Positions 8,291 to 16,487 of a DNA stretch of 64,000 nt are shown here, piece by piece; position 1 is the stretch's first letter; each line of letters starts with the position of its first letter. The translations under genes and the position numbers were made by a program. Origin of the DNA: JBBBNV01 sp037137075. Lineage in GTDB: Bacteria > Bacillota > Bacilli > Paenibacillales > NBRC-103111. The notes beneath the pieces were generated by a model. It saw only the letters and a program-made list of their open reading frames with translations, ran no database searches and was not told where the DNA came from. The stretch is taken from the NCBI RefSeq assembly GCF_037137075.1, contig NZ_JBBBNV010000011.1, positions 62,001 to 126,000 of the forward strand. The letters run 5' to 3'.

Positions 8291-9220
8291 TTATCCCACC
8301 CTAACCATGGTCAATGTTGCCGACGTCGATGTGCCCGATAATGTTACGGTCGCCGCCAATGTCGTTGTGACCGTCACGCGAATGGCATCCCCTGCGGAAA
8401 TAGTAATAATGATTTGGTTATATACAAGCGAGGTGCCGACCGCGGCCGAAACTAGGGTCCCGTTCACGGCAGCCCCGTTTCTAGTCAGTTGAAATGAAGT
8501 CAGCAGAGTCAGCGTCGGATATACTGCATAGGTGATTAAATACCTTCCGGCTGTATTAATTGTAAACGTGTCTGCTGTCGGATTATTGACCGTAATGTCT
8601 GAGGATAAGTTTTGTGCATTGGGGAACGGTAAATTGCCTGTGGGGTTCAATAAAGTTAATACAATTGTTGCTCCGGTATTGTTTGCCGCCGAGCCAGAGG
8701 TAACCGGCCCGAGTGGTCCCGTCGCCCCGGTCGGCCCGGTCGCCCCCGCCGCTCCCGTCGGCCCGGTCGCCCCTGCCGCTCCCGTCGCCCCGGTCGCTCC
8801 CGTCGGCCCCGTCGGCCCGGTCGCCCCTGCCGCTCCCGTCGCCCCGGTCGGCCCCGTCGCCCCGGTCGGCCCGGTCGTTCCCGTCGGCCCCGTCGCCCCC
8901 GCCGCTCCGATCGGCCCTGTCGCCCCGGTCGGCCCGGTCGCCCCTGCCGCTCCCGTCGCCCCGGTCGCCCCCGCCGCTCCCGTCGGCCCCGTCGCCCCCG
9001 CCGCTCCCGTCGGCCCCGTCGCCCCGGTCGCCCCCGCCGCTCCCGTCGCCCCGGTCGGCCCGGTCGTTCCCGTCGGCCCCGTCGGCCCGGTCGCCCCTGC
9101 CGCTCCCGTCGCCCCGGTCGCTCCAATTTTCCCTTCGTTACAGGCGGCCGGCGTCGAGCTGCAAGAGTAGATGACTCCGGAGCTGCACTTATTATGGCAA
9201 TGATGATAAATAATAGTCAT
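8291..9220 (-). CDS. Collagen-like surface protein with BclA-like C-terminal domain
   Basis: A 309-residue protein. Residues 1-29 are a Cys/His-rich head with no classical signal peptide. Residues 30-173 are about 48 uninterrupted G-X-Y triplets, nearly all GAT, GPT, GAA or GTT, so the third position is mostly threonine, the O-glycosylation site in Bacillus collagen-like spore proteins. Residues 174-309 form a beta-rich domain (INTAGRYLITYAVYP is a typical stretch) like the trimerising TNF/C1q-like head of BclA. This architecture is typical of exosporium or spore-surface filaments, which is what I infer. The gene is preceded by AGGAAAGGAG. Its neighbours suggest it may carry nonulosonate-containing glycans, but nothing in the sequence proves that. 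Confidence 0.85.
   Translation of the reverse strand: MTIIYHHCHNKCSSGVIYSCSSTPAACNEGKIGATGATGAAGATGPTGPTGTTGPTGATGAAGATGATGPTGAAGATGPTGAAGATGATGAAGATGPTGATGPIGAAGATGPTGTTGPTGATGPTGATGAAGATGPTGPTGATGATGAAGATGPTGAAGATGPTGATGPLGPVTSGSAANNTGATIVLTLLNPTGNLPFPNAQNLSSDITVNNPTADTFTINTAGRYLITYAVYPTLTLLTSFQLTRNGAAVNGTLVSAAVGTSLVYNQIIITISAGDAIRVTVTTTLAATVTLSGTSTSATLTMVRVG
8702..9133 (-). repeat. Nine-base collagen-coding repeat tract
   Basis: The tract encodes the Gly-X-Thr triplets of the collagen-like protein and is built from short, GC-rich, highly similar 9-base units (GGX-GCX/CCX-ACX). Its regularity creates long artificial open frames in the other five frames. Such tracts vary in copy number between strains in known Bacillus collagen-like genes; length variation is expected here but cannot be seen from one sequence. 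Confidence 0.85.
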
Positions 9221-9431
9221 CTGCAGGGGTTCTCCTTTCCTGAAACATCATATAACAGGCCTCTACGTTCTTCTACTTCGCCCGATCACGATTCATAGGT
9301 TCTCCTGCTATAGTAAATGTAAAAAATGCAGCTTTGACTGTACATTAACCTTATCCGATATGGAAAGGGCAGGCCGTCAAAAGCACTTTACAATTCAGCC
9401 ATTTCCCTGTATCTGCGGCATCATAAAGCGC

Positions 9432-9471
9432 AAAAAAGGAAGCATCCCGCTCCTAAGAGCCGGATGCTTCC
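9432..9471 (-). terminator. Rho-independent terminator after the adenylation-enzyme gene
   Basis: On the minus strand a perfect 10-bp stem (GGAAGCATCC pairing with GGATGCTTCC, loop about 14 bases) is followed by a run of six T. It lies 20 bases past the stop at 9491 and separates the adenylation cassette from the collagen-like gene, which therefore needs its own promoter somewhere in 9221-9431. I could not identify that promoter with confidence. Confidence 0.85.
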
Positions 9472-9490
9472 CGCAGCTACACTATTAAAT

Positions 9491-11491
9491 TCAGCTCATG
9501 GCAAGCAGCGCCTTCTTATTAATTTTGCCGCTTAGATTAACAGGAAAATAGGGAACCTCAACAAACCTGCCCGGCATGACGGTTGGTGATATTTTCTGCA
9601 GCAGAAACTCTCGCAGCTCTGCCGTTGCAGCAGGCCTTTTCGTCGTATAGTAGGCGTGCAGCCTCATCATGCCGTTTACTTCTACCCCCATAACAAATGC
9701 CTCGTGTATGGCCGGATGTGTGAGCAGCTGCTTCCGAATCGTTTCCGGGTGAATGAGAACCCCATTGATTTTGAGCTGATCGTCCGCTCTCCCCGCATAT
9801 TCTACCGTTCCATCCGCAAGCCATCGTCCGATATCGCCTGTGCGGTACATCAGTTGATCCGGCTCATACGGGTTCGGCACAAACCGTTCTGACGTCAGTG
9901 TTTCCCGGTTCAAATACCCCGCCGCCAGGCCGTCGCCCGCAATACAGATTTCTCCAAGTATACCGATAGGGCATAATTCAAGCTGCGGGTTCACAATATA
10001 AATACGCGTGTTCGCAATCGGCCTTCCGAGCGTCACCTTTGCTTGCTCTCGCACATCGGAGGCCAGAGCGACCACCGTTGTCTCCGTCGGCCCGTAATGA
10101 TTATACAGCCGGTACCCCTTTTCAATAATCCGGTCCTTGACCTGCTGCTCCAGAACCTCCCCGCCAGAAATAATGATATGTACACTTTCCAGCTTCGCAT
10201 CCTCCGATACCAGGGACAACAACGAAGGAACGAGAGGTACCACATGCACCTGATGCGTATCGATAAATTTGCGGAAGGCACCCTTGTGCAGCAGCATTTC
10301 CGTGCGGATCAAAAAGACTGTGCCGCCGTTCAGCAGCGTACAGAAAATCGATTCCACCGACGCGTCAAACGTCAGATTTGCGGTTTGCAGCACATGCGGG
10401 TGCCGCGAAATCCGGTAGCGATCCTCGAACCAGGCTGCGAAGTTAACAACCCCTTGATGGCGGACCAAAACTCCTTTGGGCGTGCCGGTCGTTCCTGAGG
10501 TATAGATGACATAAGCAAGATCTGCCGGACTCCCGGGCCACGGCGTGTCGTCAAGGGTGACATCCTCGTACATGAGAGGGTCATACGGATTGATACATTC
10601 AACCCCCATCCGGCTGGAAAAAGCCTGAGTAACCGCCACACGAACACCGCTATCCTCCAATATGGCGCGGGTATGCTCTTCAGGCGCACGGGGATCAACG
10701 GGCAAATATGCCGCGCCGGCCTTCAGAATCGCCAGCAGGCCGATCACCATCTCCGGTGTCCGGTCCGCCGTAATGGCAACGAACTGCCCCGGCCGGACAC
10801 CCCTGCAGCGCAGCGCAGCGGCAAGCTGTCCCGATTTCCGGTCCAGCTCCTTATAGCTGAGGCTTACGTTATTGCATACGACCGCCCGATTGTCCGGCGT
10901 TTGGGCCGCCTGCTCCATGAACCGTCCGTGAATGGTTTGCCGCCTTGAATAGGCCGCCTCTGTCCGATTGAAATCATGCAGAAGGCGGCTGCGTTCCTGC
11001 TCGTGCAGCAGCTCCACATCGCAAATACGCAGCTCGGCCTGCTGCCGCAAGGCCCGGTACACACGCTTCAAGTGGGCTTCAAGCTGCATCGGCGGAACAG
11101 CAGCATGAAGGTGCTGATTCAGCTTGCGGTCAGCCTTCATCATTTGCTCCAGCAGAGCCTGCAGCTCCGGACTGTCCGCATCCTCAAGCGGATCATTCCC
11201 AGCCTGCAGCCATATCGCTTCATTCCAATAAGGCTCCATTTTGCCGGCCAGCTTCGCGCACCACTGCGCCAGCGTATCCTCCGGACAGGCTGTCATTTCC
11301 AGACACATGGCCGCTTCCGAGGGAAGCGTCTCATATTTGCAGGTCCAGACAGGAAGCGTGCTGTTCGAATCAAAGCATAATAACAGATTGTCCGGCTGGT
11401 GGTACTTCATGAACACAATTCCCCAAGCCGCATGTAACAGCGTAATCACCCGGCGATTGCGTCCGGCGCGGTCGTCCCTGGCAAGCTCCAT
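9491..11491 (-). CDS. NRPS-like adenylation enzyme with condensation-domain remnant, no carrier domain
   Basis: A 666-residue AMP-forming adenylating enzyme. Core motifs are A3 YTSGTTGTPKG, A4 around LTFDASVESIF, A5 NHYGPTETT, A7 YRTGDIGRW, a diverged A8 (GRADDQLKING) and A10 SGKINKK with the catalytic lysine. Residues 1 to about 165 resemble only the C-terminal part of a condensation domain (LLHAAWGIVFMKYH); the HHxxxDG half is absent. The protein stops right after A10 with no phosphopantetheine-binding domain. It should activate an amino or aryl acid and must pass it to a carrier or acceptor encoded elsewhere, or directly to a small molecule. It sits 14 bases after the BtrH-like gene in one operon. 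The substrate is unknown. Confidence 0.85.
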   Translation of the reverse strand: MELARDDRAGRNRRVITLLHAAWGIVFMKYHQPDNLLLCFDSNSTLPVWTCKYETLPSEAAMCLEMTACPEDTLAQWCAKLAGKMEPYWNEAIWLQAGNDPLEDADSPELQALLEQMMKADRKLNQHLHAAVPPMQLEAHLKRVYRALRQQAELRICDVELLHEQERSRLLHDFNRTEAAYSRRQTIHGRFMEQAAQTPDNRAVVCNNVSLSYKELDRKSGQLAAALRCRGVRPGQFVAITADRTPEMVIGLLAILKAGAAYLPVDPRAPEEHTRAILEDSGVRVAVTQAFSSRMGVECINPYDPLMYEDVTLDDTPWPGSPADLAYVIYTSGTTGTPKGVLVRHQGVVNFAAWFEDRYRISRHPHVLQTANLTFDASVESIFCTLLNGGTVFLIRTEMLLHKGAFRKFIDTHQVHVVPLVPSLLSLVSEDAKLESVHIIISGGEVLEQQVKDRIIEKGYRLYNHYGPTETTVVALASDVREQAKVTLGRPIANTRIYIVNPQLELCPIGILGEICIAGDGLAAGYLNRETLTSERFVPNPYEPDQLMYRTGDIGRWLADGTVEYAGRADDQLKINGVLIHPETIRKQLLTHPAIHEAFVMGVEVNGMMRLHAYYTTKRPAATAELREFLLQKISPTVMPGRFVEVPYFPVNLSGKINKKALLAMS

Positions 11492-11505
11492 TCCATATCC
11501 CTCGC

Positions 11506-12405
11506 TTATACAGGCTTTGATTGGTGTATAGACTGCTCCCGGATCAAAGCATCCCGCAGCTGAGCCACCGCTTTTCTCAGAAGGTCATCCCCCTCGGCAT
11601 GCTTCATTAGACGTTGTTCCAGCCGGCTCCATAAGGCTTCCGCCGGAAGCAGCAGCCCCTTCACCGCCAGATTAACTGTGGCGCGCCAAGCATCCATATA
11701 GCCGATCACTGCCTGCTGCATCTCATCAATAGCAGCCCTGCTGCTTGCTGGAACCGGTGCCGTCTCAAGCATCCTGACCAGCCCCTGCAGCCGGTGCTGC
11801 ATATGGCGGGTTTCCTTCACAATGCCGCATATCCTGGCAGGAGGCAGCTTGGCGGCAAGCAAGCGCTTCGCGAAGTCCCCCAGGTTGAACGAGTCCGAAC
11901 GAAGCTGCCTGATTACATAGCTCACCGCCGTCTCATCCGTAACCGCCTTACAGCCCGGCTTGAACGCCTGGAAGGGCAAGTCCATCGCTTGATGAGCAAG
12001 CTCCAGCACGCTCCGGCTCATCTCTCCGCTAAATCCGGGATGATCGTCAAAGATGAGGTAACGTCCATCCTCCAAGCGGCGCTGCACCAAAATATAATGG
12101 CCGGCATGCTCTTTTCCATAAAAGACGGCCGCATGCGGCATAAAAAACAAATCACAGGGCAGCAGCACCTGCTGCCCTTCCTGCAGCGCCTCATCAATCC
12201 AGCCTCTCGTAAAATAACGTTGTATTCCGTACAGCTCAATCAGCTGCTGTTCGGTTTGCAGAACCCGGGTCAAATCGAAGCTTACTCCCGCTTCCGTCCA
12301 TTCCGGGACGAACGCCCACCGGTCAATCATGGCGGCATACGGCTTCACCTCCGGGTACATGGTCAGCAGCTTATCAATATAGCAGTCCACCCATTGAATA
12401 TTCAT
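11506..12405 (-). CDS. BtrH-like (butirosin biosynthesis protein H N-terminal domain) protein
   Basis: A roughly 299-residue protein starting with MNIQWVDCYIDKLL. The early Asp-Cys, a PHAAVFYGKEHAGHYILVQ segment with histidines about 100 residues later, and a following FDDHPG resemble the papain-like fold of BtrH, the acyltransferase that moves an acyl-ACP side chain onto an aminoglycoside. The remaining half (from about residue 190) is helical and unrecognised. The frame extends 141 bases upstream, but ATG 12405 overlaps the phosphotransferase stop as ATGA and gives the expected N terminus. Placed between a phosphotransferase and an adenylation enzyme, it may transfer the activated acid to an acceptor. 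The fold assignment is moderately sure; the activity is inferred. Confidence 0.65.
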   Translation of the reverse strand: MNIQWVDCYIDKLLTMYPEVKPYAAMIDRWAFVPEWTEAGVSFDLTRVLQTEQQLIELYGIQRYFTRGWIDEALQEGQQVLLPCDLFFMPHAAVFYGKEHAGHYILVQRRLEDGRYLIFDDHPGFSGEMSRSVLELAHQAMDLPFQAFKPGCKAVTDETAVSYVIRQLRSDSFNLGDFAKRLLAAKLPPARICGIVKETRHMQHRLQGLVRMLETAPVPASSRAAIDEMQQAVIGYMDAWRATVNLAVKGLLLPAEALWSRLEQRLMKHAEGDDLLRKAVAQLRDALIREQSIHQSKPV

Positions 12406-13427
12406 TGGCGTTGAAGCCCCCCTTCCTGGCTTTGAAAGCCCAGCCTGCCGAAATCGATTCCACCGAAAAGAGTGCCTTTTGCAAGATCCGTCCGGTAGCG
12501 GTTCAAGGTCCAGCGCTGCATCGTATTCAAGCTGCTCCCCTCCCAATTCCGCAGATGAGAAGCATACAGCAGCATATGGCGGAGCAGCATCCAGTCCGGC
12601 AAGCCCTGCAGCAGCTCCCCGGATACTGTACGGGCTTCGGCATACCCTTCCAAAAAATGCTGTAAAAACCGCTCGGCAAACAAGGTTTTATCCTTTTCCG
12701 AGGAATGCCAGGCCAAGGCATAATATAAGGCAATCGCGATATCACTTGCAAAATGATGATGCACCAGTCCATCGAAATCAAAAACAACCAGCTTGCCCTG
12801 ATGCAAATGAAAATTACGATGGTGCAGGTCATGATGAATCAAGCCGAACTGCTGCGCATGCTCGGGTGCCTGCCGCAGCCGCCGCAGAACCGGCTCGGCT
12901 GCCATCTGCACATCCGGTATTTCGGAGATGGCGGACAAGCCGGCAAGGTACAGCTCCTCTTCATCCCAGCGGCATCGCGTCCATTCCGGGCTGGAGGGCC
13001 TGTACAGACACGTTACACGGTGCAGCTCCCCCGTGGTGCGCCCCCATATCCGGTACAGCTCCGGCCCCCAGTCCTGTGCCTTAATTTCCTCCCCTTCCGC
13101 CCATTCAAATGCATACGCCCAATATCCCTCCGGCCCTTCATCCCCCACAGCCTCAACATAGCGTCCATGGCGGGACAGCACCGCTCCAGCCACCGGTATG
13201 CCCTGTTCTGCTGCAAAGCGGACAAAATCGATTTCTCCCAAAATTTCAGCTTCCGTCCTCCGCTGCCGTGACGTTAATTTGAGGACATACCGCTGTCCTC
13301 GCTGCATCCAGGCATAGACACCGCTTTCAAAGCTGACTAACGGAATAAACGCCGTCTCCTCCTCTGCGAAATAAGCGCCTGCTTTCTGCACAGCCTCTGC
13401 TTCGATATGAAAACCTGCGGAATCCAT
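12402..13427 (-). CDS. APH/homoserine-kinase-type phosphotransferase
   Basis: A 341-residue kinase-fold protein of the aminoglycoside phosphotransferase (APH) superfamily. It has a lysine in RYVLKLTSR for ATP, the catalytic loop IHHDLHHRNF and the metal-binding VFDFDG. Such proteins phosphorylate small hydroxyl compounds (aminoglycosides, homoserine, choline or a biosynthetic intermediate). It is the first gene of the cassette with the BtrH-like and adenylation proteins, preceded by GGAGGGTGAGGGTGG. The context suggests modification of a small molecule or glycan rather than antibiotic resistance, but the substrate is not evident. Confidence 0.8.
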   Translation of the reverse strand: MDSAGFHIEAEAVQKAGAYFAEEETAFIPLVSFESGVYAWMQRGQRYVLKLTSRQRRTEAEILGEIDFVRFAAEQGIPVAGAVLSRHGRYVEAVGDEGPEGYWAYAFEWAEGEEIKAQDWGPELYRIWGRTTGELHRVTCLYRPSSPEWTRCRWDEEELYLAGLSAISEIPDVQMAAEPVLRRLRQAPEHAQQFGLIHHDLHHRNFHLHQGKLVVFDFDGLVHHHFASDIAIALYYALAWHSSEKDKTLFAERFLQHFLEGYAEARTVSGELLQGLPDWMLLRHMLLYASHLRNWEGSSLNTMQRWTLNRYRTDLAKGTLFGGIDFGRLGFQSQEGGLQRQ

Positions 13428-13882
13428 CGTTTACCACCCTCACCCTCCATTTTGCGAACAAAGGATTCATCGTTATCACTGCCACGGTCTAACAACGCCA
13501 ATAAAACAAGAATAGCAAGCAGCATCCGCTACAATAGTTCAAACTATGCACGCAGGCAGGAAATATGTAACGAAGCCGCTAGCTTCCAGAAAGCGAGGAA
13601 ACAGCGCTGTAACGGAGATGAAGCCTCCTGTAAGATCGCGCTCTTTGCCTTTTTCCGCCCCCAGCTTTTGCCGAAATGTATAGCAGGCTGCTCGCTCTCC
13701 TCTAGCTTCACTATAGCGGCACCTTCACTTTCCTACAAACCCATTTTCTTGCTTTCATACGATCAAACCGTAGTACTTTTTTGCGAAAATATGAATTTAT
13801 TGCATGTCCAGGCGCTATGCCAAAAGCCCCTGCTTCCATCGAACATGGAAATAGAGGCCCAGCCTGACATTGTATTCTTTTC
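13428..13882. other. 455-base gap without a supported gene
   Basis: Between the phosphotransferase and nitroreductase genes I find no open frame with a credible ribosome site and coding character. A plus-strand frame over most of the gap and two short minus-strand frames have low-complexity or shadow-like sequence. The promoter of the cassette must lie here, but I could not identify a convincing -35/-10 pair, nor a clear terminator for the siderophore operon. Confidence 0.5.
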
Positions 13883-14449
13883 TTACCCGTGAACAATTAA
13901 CCGGCTTTCGGCCGATGTCCGGGGTCGGGGCGGCGGGATAACGGCCGGATAACCGATGTACAGGAGGCCAATAATTTTCTCTCCCGGCCGTACGCCGACA
14001 GCCTCTCGAAAAGCGGGTGCGTAGATGTAGGTATTCGTTTTCCAGACTACGCCGATCCCCCGCTCCCATGCAGCCAGCTGAAAGCTTTGAATCCAGCTGC
14101 TTACAGCCCCGAAATCGTCATCCCACTGCTTTTGCTGGGAATCCTCTTTCATAACCACGATCAGATGAACGGGAATTGTTGCGAAATCCTTCATCCGCTG
14201 GTCCGCGTATTTCTCCTTCTCCTCCGCCGACATCGCGCCAAGCACAGCCTCGGCCAGCTGCTTGCGCCCTTCCAGCTTGTATTGTATAAACCGCCACGGC
14301 TCCCGCAGCCCGTGATTCGGCGCCCAATTGGCAATATTCATCAGCTCCAGCAGCAGCTCCTGATCGACCGGATCGCTTTTAAACTGCCGAATTGTCCGTC
14401 TCTCCCGGATTACGCTTGCCGTATGGAATGCAGAACGATCAAGATCCAA
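13883..14449 (-). CDS. Nitroreductase-family FMN oxidoreductase
   Basis: A 188-residue nitroreductase with the FMN-binding RERRTIRQF motif near the N terminus, NWAPNHGLREPWRF, and the C-terminal GLLYIGYP. The family reduces quinones, flavins or nitro compounds with NAD(P)H. It starts 18 bases after the second FecCD permease and looks like the last gene of that Fur-controlled operon. Supplying electrons for reductive iron release from a ferric siderophore is an inference from position only. Confidence 0.82.
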   Translation of the reverse strand: MDLDRSAFHTASVIRERRTIRQFKSDPVDQELLLELMNIANWAPNHGLREPWRFIQYKLEGRKQLAEAVLGAMSAEEKEKYADQRMKDFATIPVHLIVVMKEDSQQKQWDDDFGAVSSWIQSFQLAAWERGIGVVWKTNTYIYAPAFREAVGVRPGEKIIGLLYIGYPAVIPPPRPRTSAESRLIVHG

Positions 14450-14467
14450 TGCACCAGCACCTCCTTG

Positions 14468-15484
14468 TTATGACAAATTGCGCTTCGTATACAGCAAATA
14501 GAGCATGTACGGCGCTCCAATAAATGCAATCATAATGCCGCATGGAATTTCCGAAGGCTTGAGCAGCGTTCTGCCCAGCAAATCCGCCAGCATCACCAGC
14601 AAGCCGCCAAGCAAGGCTGCCGCCGGCAGCAGTCTCCGGGAGCTGGGACCGACCAAATATCTTGACATATGCGGAGCCATCAGACCAACGAAGCCGATTG
14701 TGCCAGCCACTGCAACTGAAGCACCTGCCAGACTCACACTGATCAGCAGCAGAATAAACCGGGTGCGCTCCAGCCTGCTGCCTAGTCCCTTGGCCAGCTC
14801 ATCCCCCAACCGGATGACATCGAGCTGCTTGGCAAGCAGCATACAAAGCGGGAAAAGCACAGCAAGCCACGGCAGCAGCGCCCAAACATGCTCCCAGCTC
14901 CGCCCATATACGCTGCCGCTCATCCACAGCATGGCTTTTTTCGCGTCGCGAATGCTGCTGAAGGTGAGTAAGAAAGACACAAAGGCCCCCGCGCAGGCTG
15001 AAATCGAGACGCCTACCAGAACAAGCCGAACAGGAGACAACCCTTGCCGCCAAGCCAGCACGTACGAAACCGCCGCAGACAGAAGGGCTCCGCCGAAAGC
15101 AACAAATGGAAGCCATACGACGGGCAAATCAGGTACAAGCACGATCGCAAGCACGGCCATCAATGCAGCGCCTGCATTCAGACCAATTACCCCGGGGGCT
15201 GCCAGCGGGTTGCGCGTAATCCCTTGCAGGATGACTCCGGAAACCGCAAGACCTGCTCCAACCAGAAATGCAACCAGCGCGCGGGGCAGCCTGAATCGGT
15301 GAATAACAAGCTCATAGCGGGAGTTGCCTTCCCCTATTCCAAATACCGTTTTGATTGCATCCCCAACCGTCATCGGGAAATCTCCGCTTATCATTTGCAG
15401 ACACAGCACAGCAAGATTGATTCCCAGCAGCGCCAGGAGAACAAGCAGCAGCAGCTTGGACTTCAAAAGAGTTCGTATGTGCAT
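14468..15484 (-). CDS. Ferric-siderophore ABC transporter permease (FecCD family), second
   Basis: A 338-residue, strongly hydrophobic FecCD/BtuC-family permease with about 9-10 membrane segments. The family GITRNPLAAPGVIGL stretch and the C-terminal GLMAPHMSR motif that contacts the ATPase are visible. It follows the first permease by 3 bases and would pair with it as the membrane channel for an iron complex. No ATPase gene is in the operon, so an ATPase encoded elsewhere (FhuC/YusV-like) must be shared. Confidence 0.92.
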   Translation of the reverse strand: MHIRTLLKSKLLLLVLLALLGINLAVLCLQMISGDFPMTVGDAIKTVFGIGEGNSRYELVIHRFRLPRALVAFLVGAGLAVSGVILQGITRNPLAAPGVIGLNAGAALMAVLAIVLVPDLPVVWLPFVAFGGALLSAAVSYVLAWRQGLSPVRLVLVGVSISACAGAFVSFLLTFSSIRDAKKAMLWMSGSVYGRSWEHVWALLPWLAVLFPLCMLLAKQLDVIRLGDELAKGLGSRLERTRFILLLISVSLAGASVAVAGTIGFVGLMAPHMSRYLVGPSSRRLLPAAALLGGLLVMLADLLGRTLLKPSEIPCGIMIAFIGAPYMLYLLYTKRNLS

Positions 15485-15487
15485 CCG

Positions 15488-16471
15488 CTATACCCTCCTT
15501 TGAGCCAAATAAATCAGAAAAGGCCCGCCCAGCAGGGCTGTAATAATGCCCGCCGACACCTCCTGGGTCGGAACAACAAATCTGGCGGCAATGTCGGCGG
15601 CAAGCAGCAGCACCGCCCCGAATACAGCGGAATAGGGCAGAATCCAGCGATAGTCGGAGCCGACGATGAACCGGGCGATGTGCGGAACCGCAAGGCCTAC
15701 GAAGCTGATCGGACCGGCAATGGCTACAGATGCGCCAGCCAGAAGAACCACGGCGGCTAGCGCCCCGGCCTTGACCCGGCCTGTCCGTACACCAAGCCCT
15801 TGTGCAGCCTCATCCCCAAGACTTATCAGATTGATATATCTGCTTAACAGGATAGTGACAATAAGACCGGCTATCATAAATGGCAGCACCTGCACAAACA
15901 AATCCATGCTTCGTCCAGTAAGCGACCCTGCCATCCAAAACCGCATCGTATCCAGGGACTCTTCGTCGAAAATCAGAATTCCCTGTGTCATGGAAGCAAG
16001 CAGCAGATTGATAGTCGAGCCAGCCAGAATCAGCTTTACCGGCGTAAGCCCCCGGCCTCCGAGCGATCCAATGAAATAGACCAGGACCCCGGCCGCCCCG
16101 GCGCCAATGAAGGACGCGCCCATATGCCCGTTCAGCGACAGATTGCCCAGAAGGAAGATTTGAATGACGATCATCAGTGCAGCGCCCTGATTCACCCCGA
16201 ACAGTTCCGGTCCCGCCAGCGCATTGCGTGTAACCGCCTGCATCACGCCTCCGGCCATAGCCAGGCACGCTCCCACCATCATAGCAATCCAGGCCCGCGG
16301 AATCCGTACGGAGTGAACAATGAGATGCTCACGCGAGCTTTCATCGAAGGCGACAATCGCCTCCGCAACAACCTGCAAAGGGATGGGGCTCTTTCCAAAA
16401 GCAATGCTGGCTGCCATGCATAAAACAATAGCTATGACGCCAAGCAGCAGACCGGTTAATCGAATATACAA
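15488..16471 (-). CDS. Ferric-siderophore ABC transporter permease (FecCD family), first
   Basis: A 327-residue FecCD-family permease with the expected many membrane segments, AVTRNALAGPELFGV and GLAVPHIARF. It begins 16 bases after the substrate-binding lipoprotein and forms the heteromeric channel with the downstream permease. Fur control is expected through the box upstream of the lipoprotein gene. Confidence 0.92.
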   Translation of the reverse strand: MYIRLTGLLLGVIAIVLCMAASIAFGKSPIPLQVVAEAIVAFDESSREHLIVHSVRIPRAWIAMMVGACLAMAGGVMQAVTRNALAGPELFGVNQGAALMIVIQIFLLGNLSLNGHMGASFIGAGAAGVLVYFIGSLGGRGLTPVKLILAGSTINLLLASMTQGILIFDEESLDTMRFWMAGSLTGRSMDLFVQVLPFMIAGLIVTILLSRYINLISLGDEAAQGLGVRTGRVKAGALAAVVLLAGASVAIAGPISFVGLAVPHIARFIVGSDYRWILPYSAVFGAVLLLAADIAARFVVPTQEVSAGIITALLGGPFLIYLAQRRV

Positions 16472-16487
16472 TAGAAGCCCTCCAAAA

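Noticed and set aside
8532..9174. Long open frames antisense and out of frame to the collagen-like gene (Ala/Pro/Val-rich and Ser/Pro/Arg-rich).
   Set aside because: They arise from the periodic GC-rich triplet repeat; the minus-strand frame has the ribosome site, head and C-terminal domain.
12402..13427. Aminoglycoside-resistance gene.
   Set aside because: The kinase fold is shared by many metabolic enzymes and the operon context is biosynthetic; no mobile element is near.
13337..13525. Minus-strand 62-codon frame with a hydrophobic start (MLLAILVLLALLDRG) ahead of the phosphotransferase.
   Set aside because: Weak ribosome site, and most of it overlaps the phosphotransferase gene in another frame; a leader peptide cannot be excluded but is not supported.
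13407..13892. Plus-strand 161-codon frame in the gap before the nitroreductase gene.
   Set aside because: Ser/Asn-rich random-looking translation, no ribosome site, overlaps the starts and ends of two real genes.
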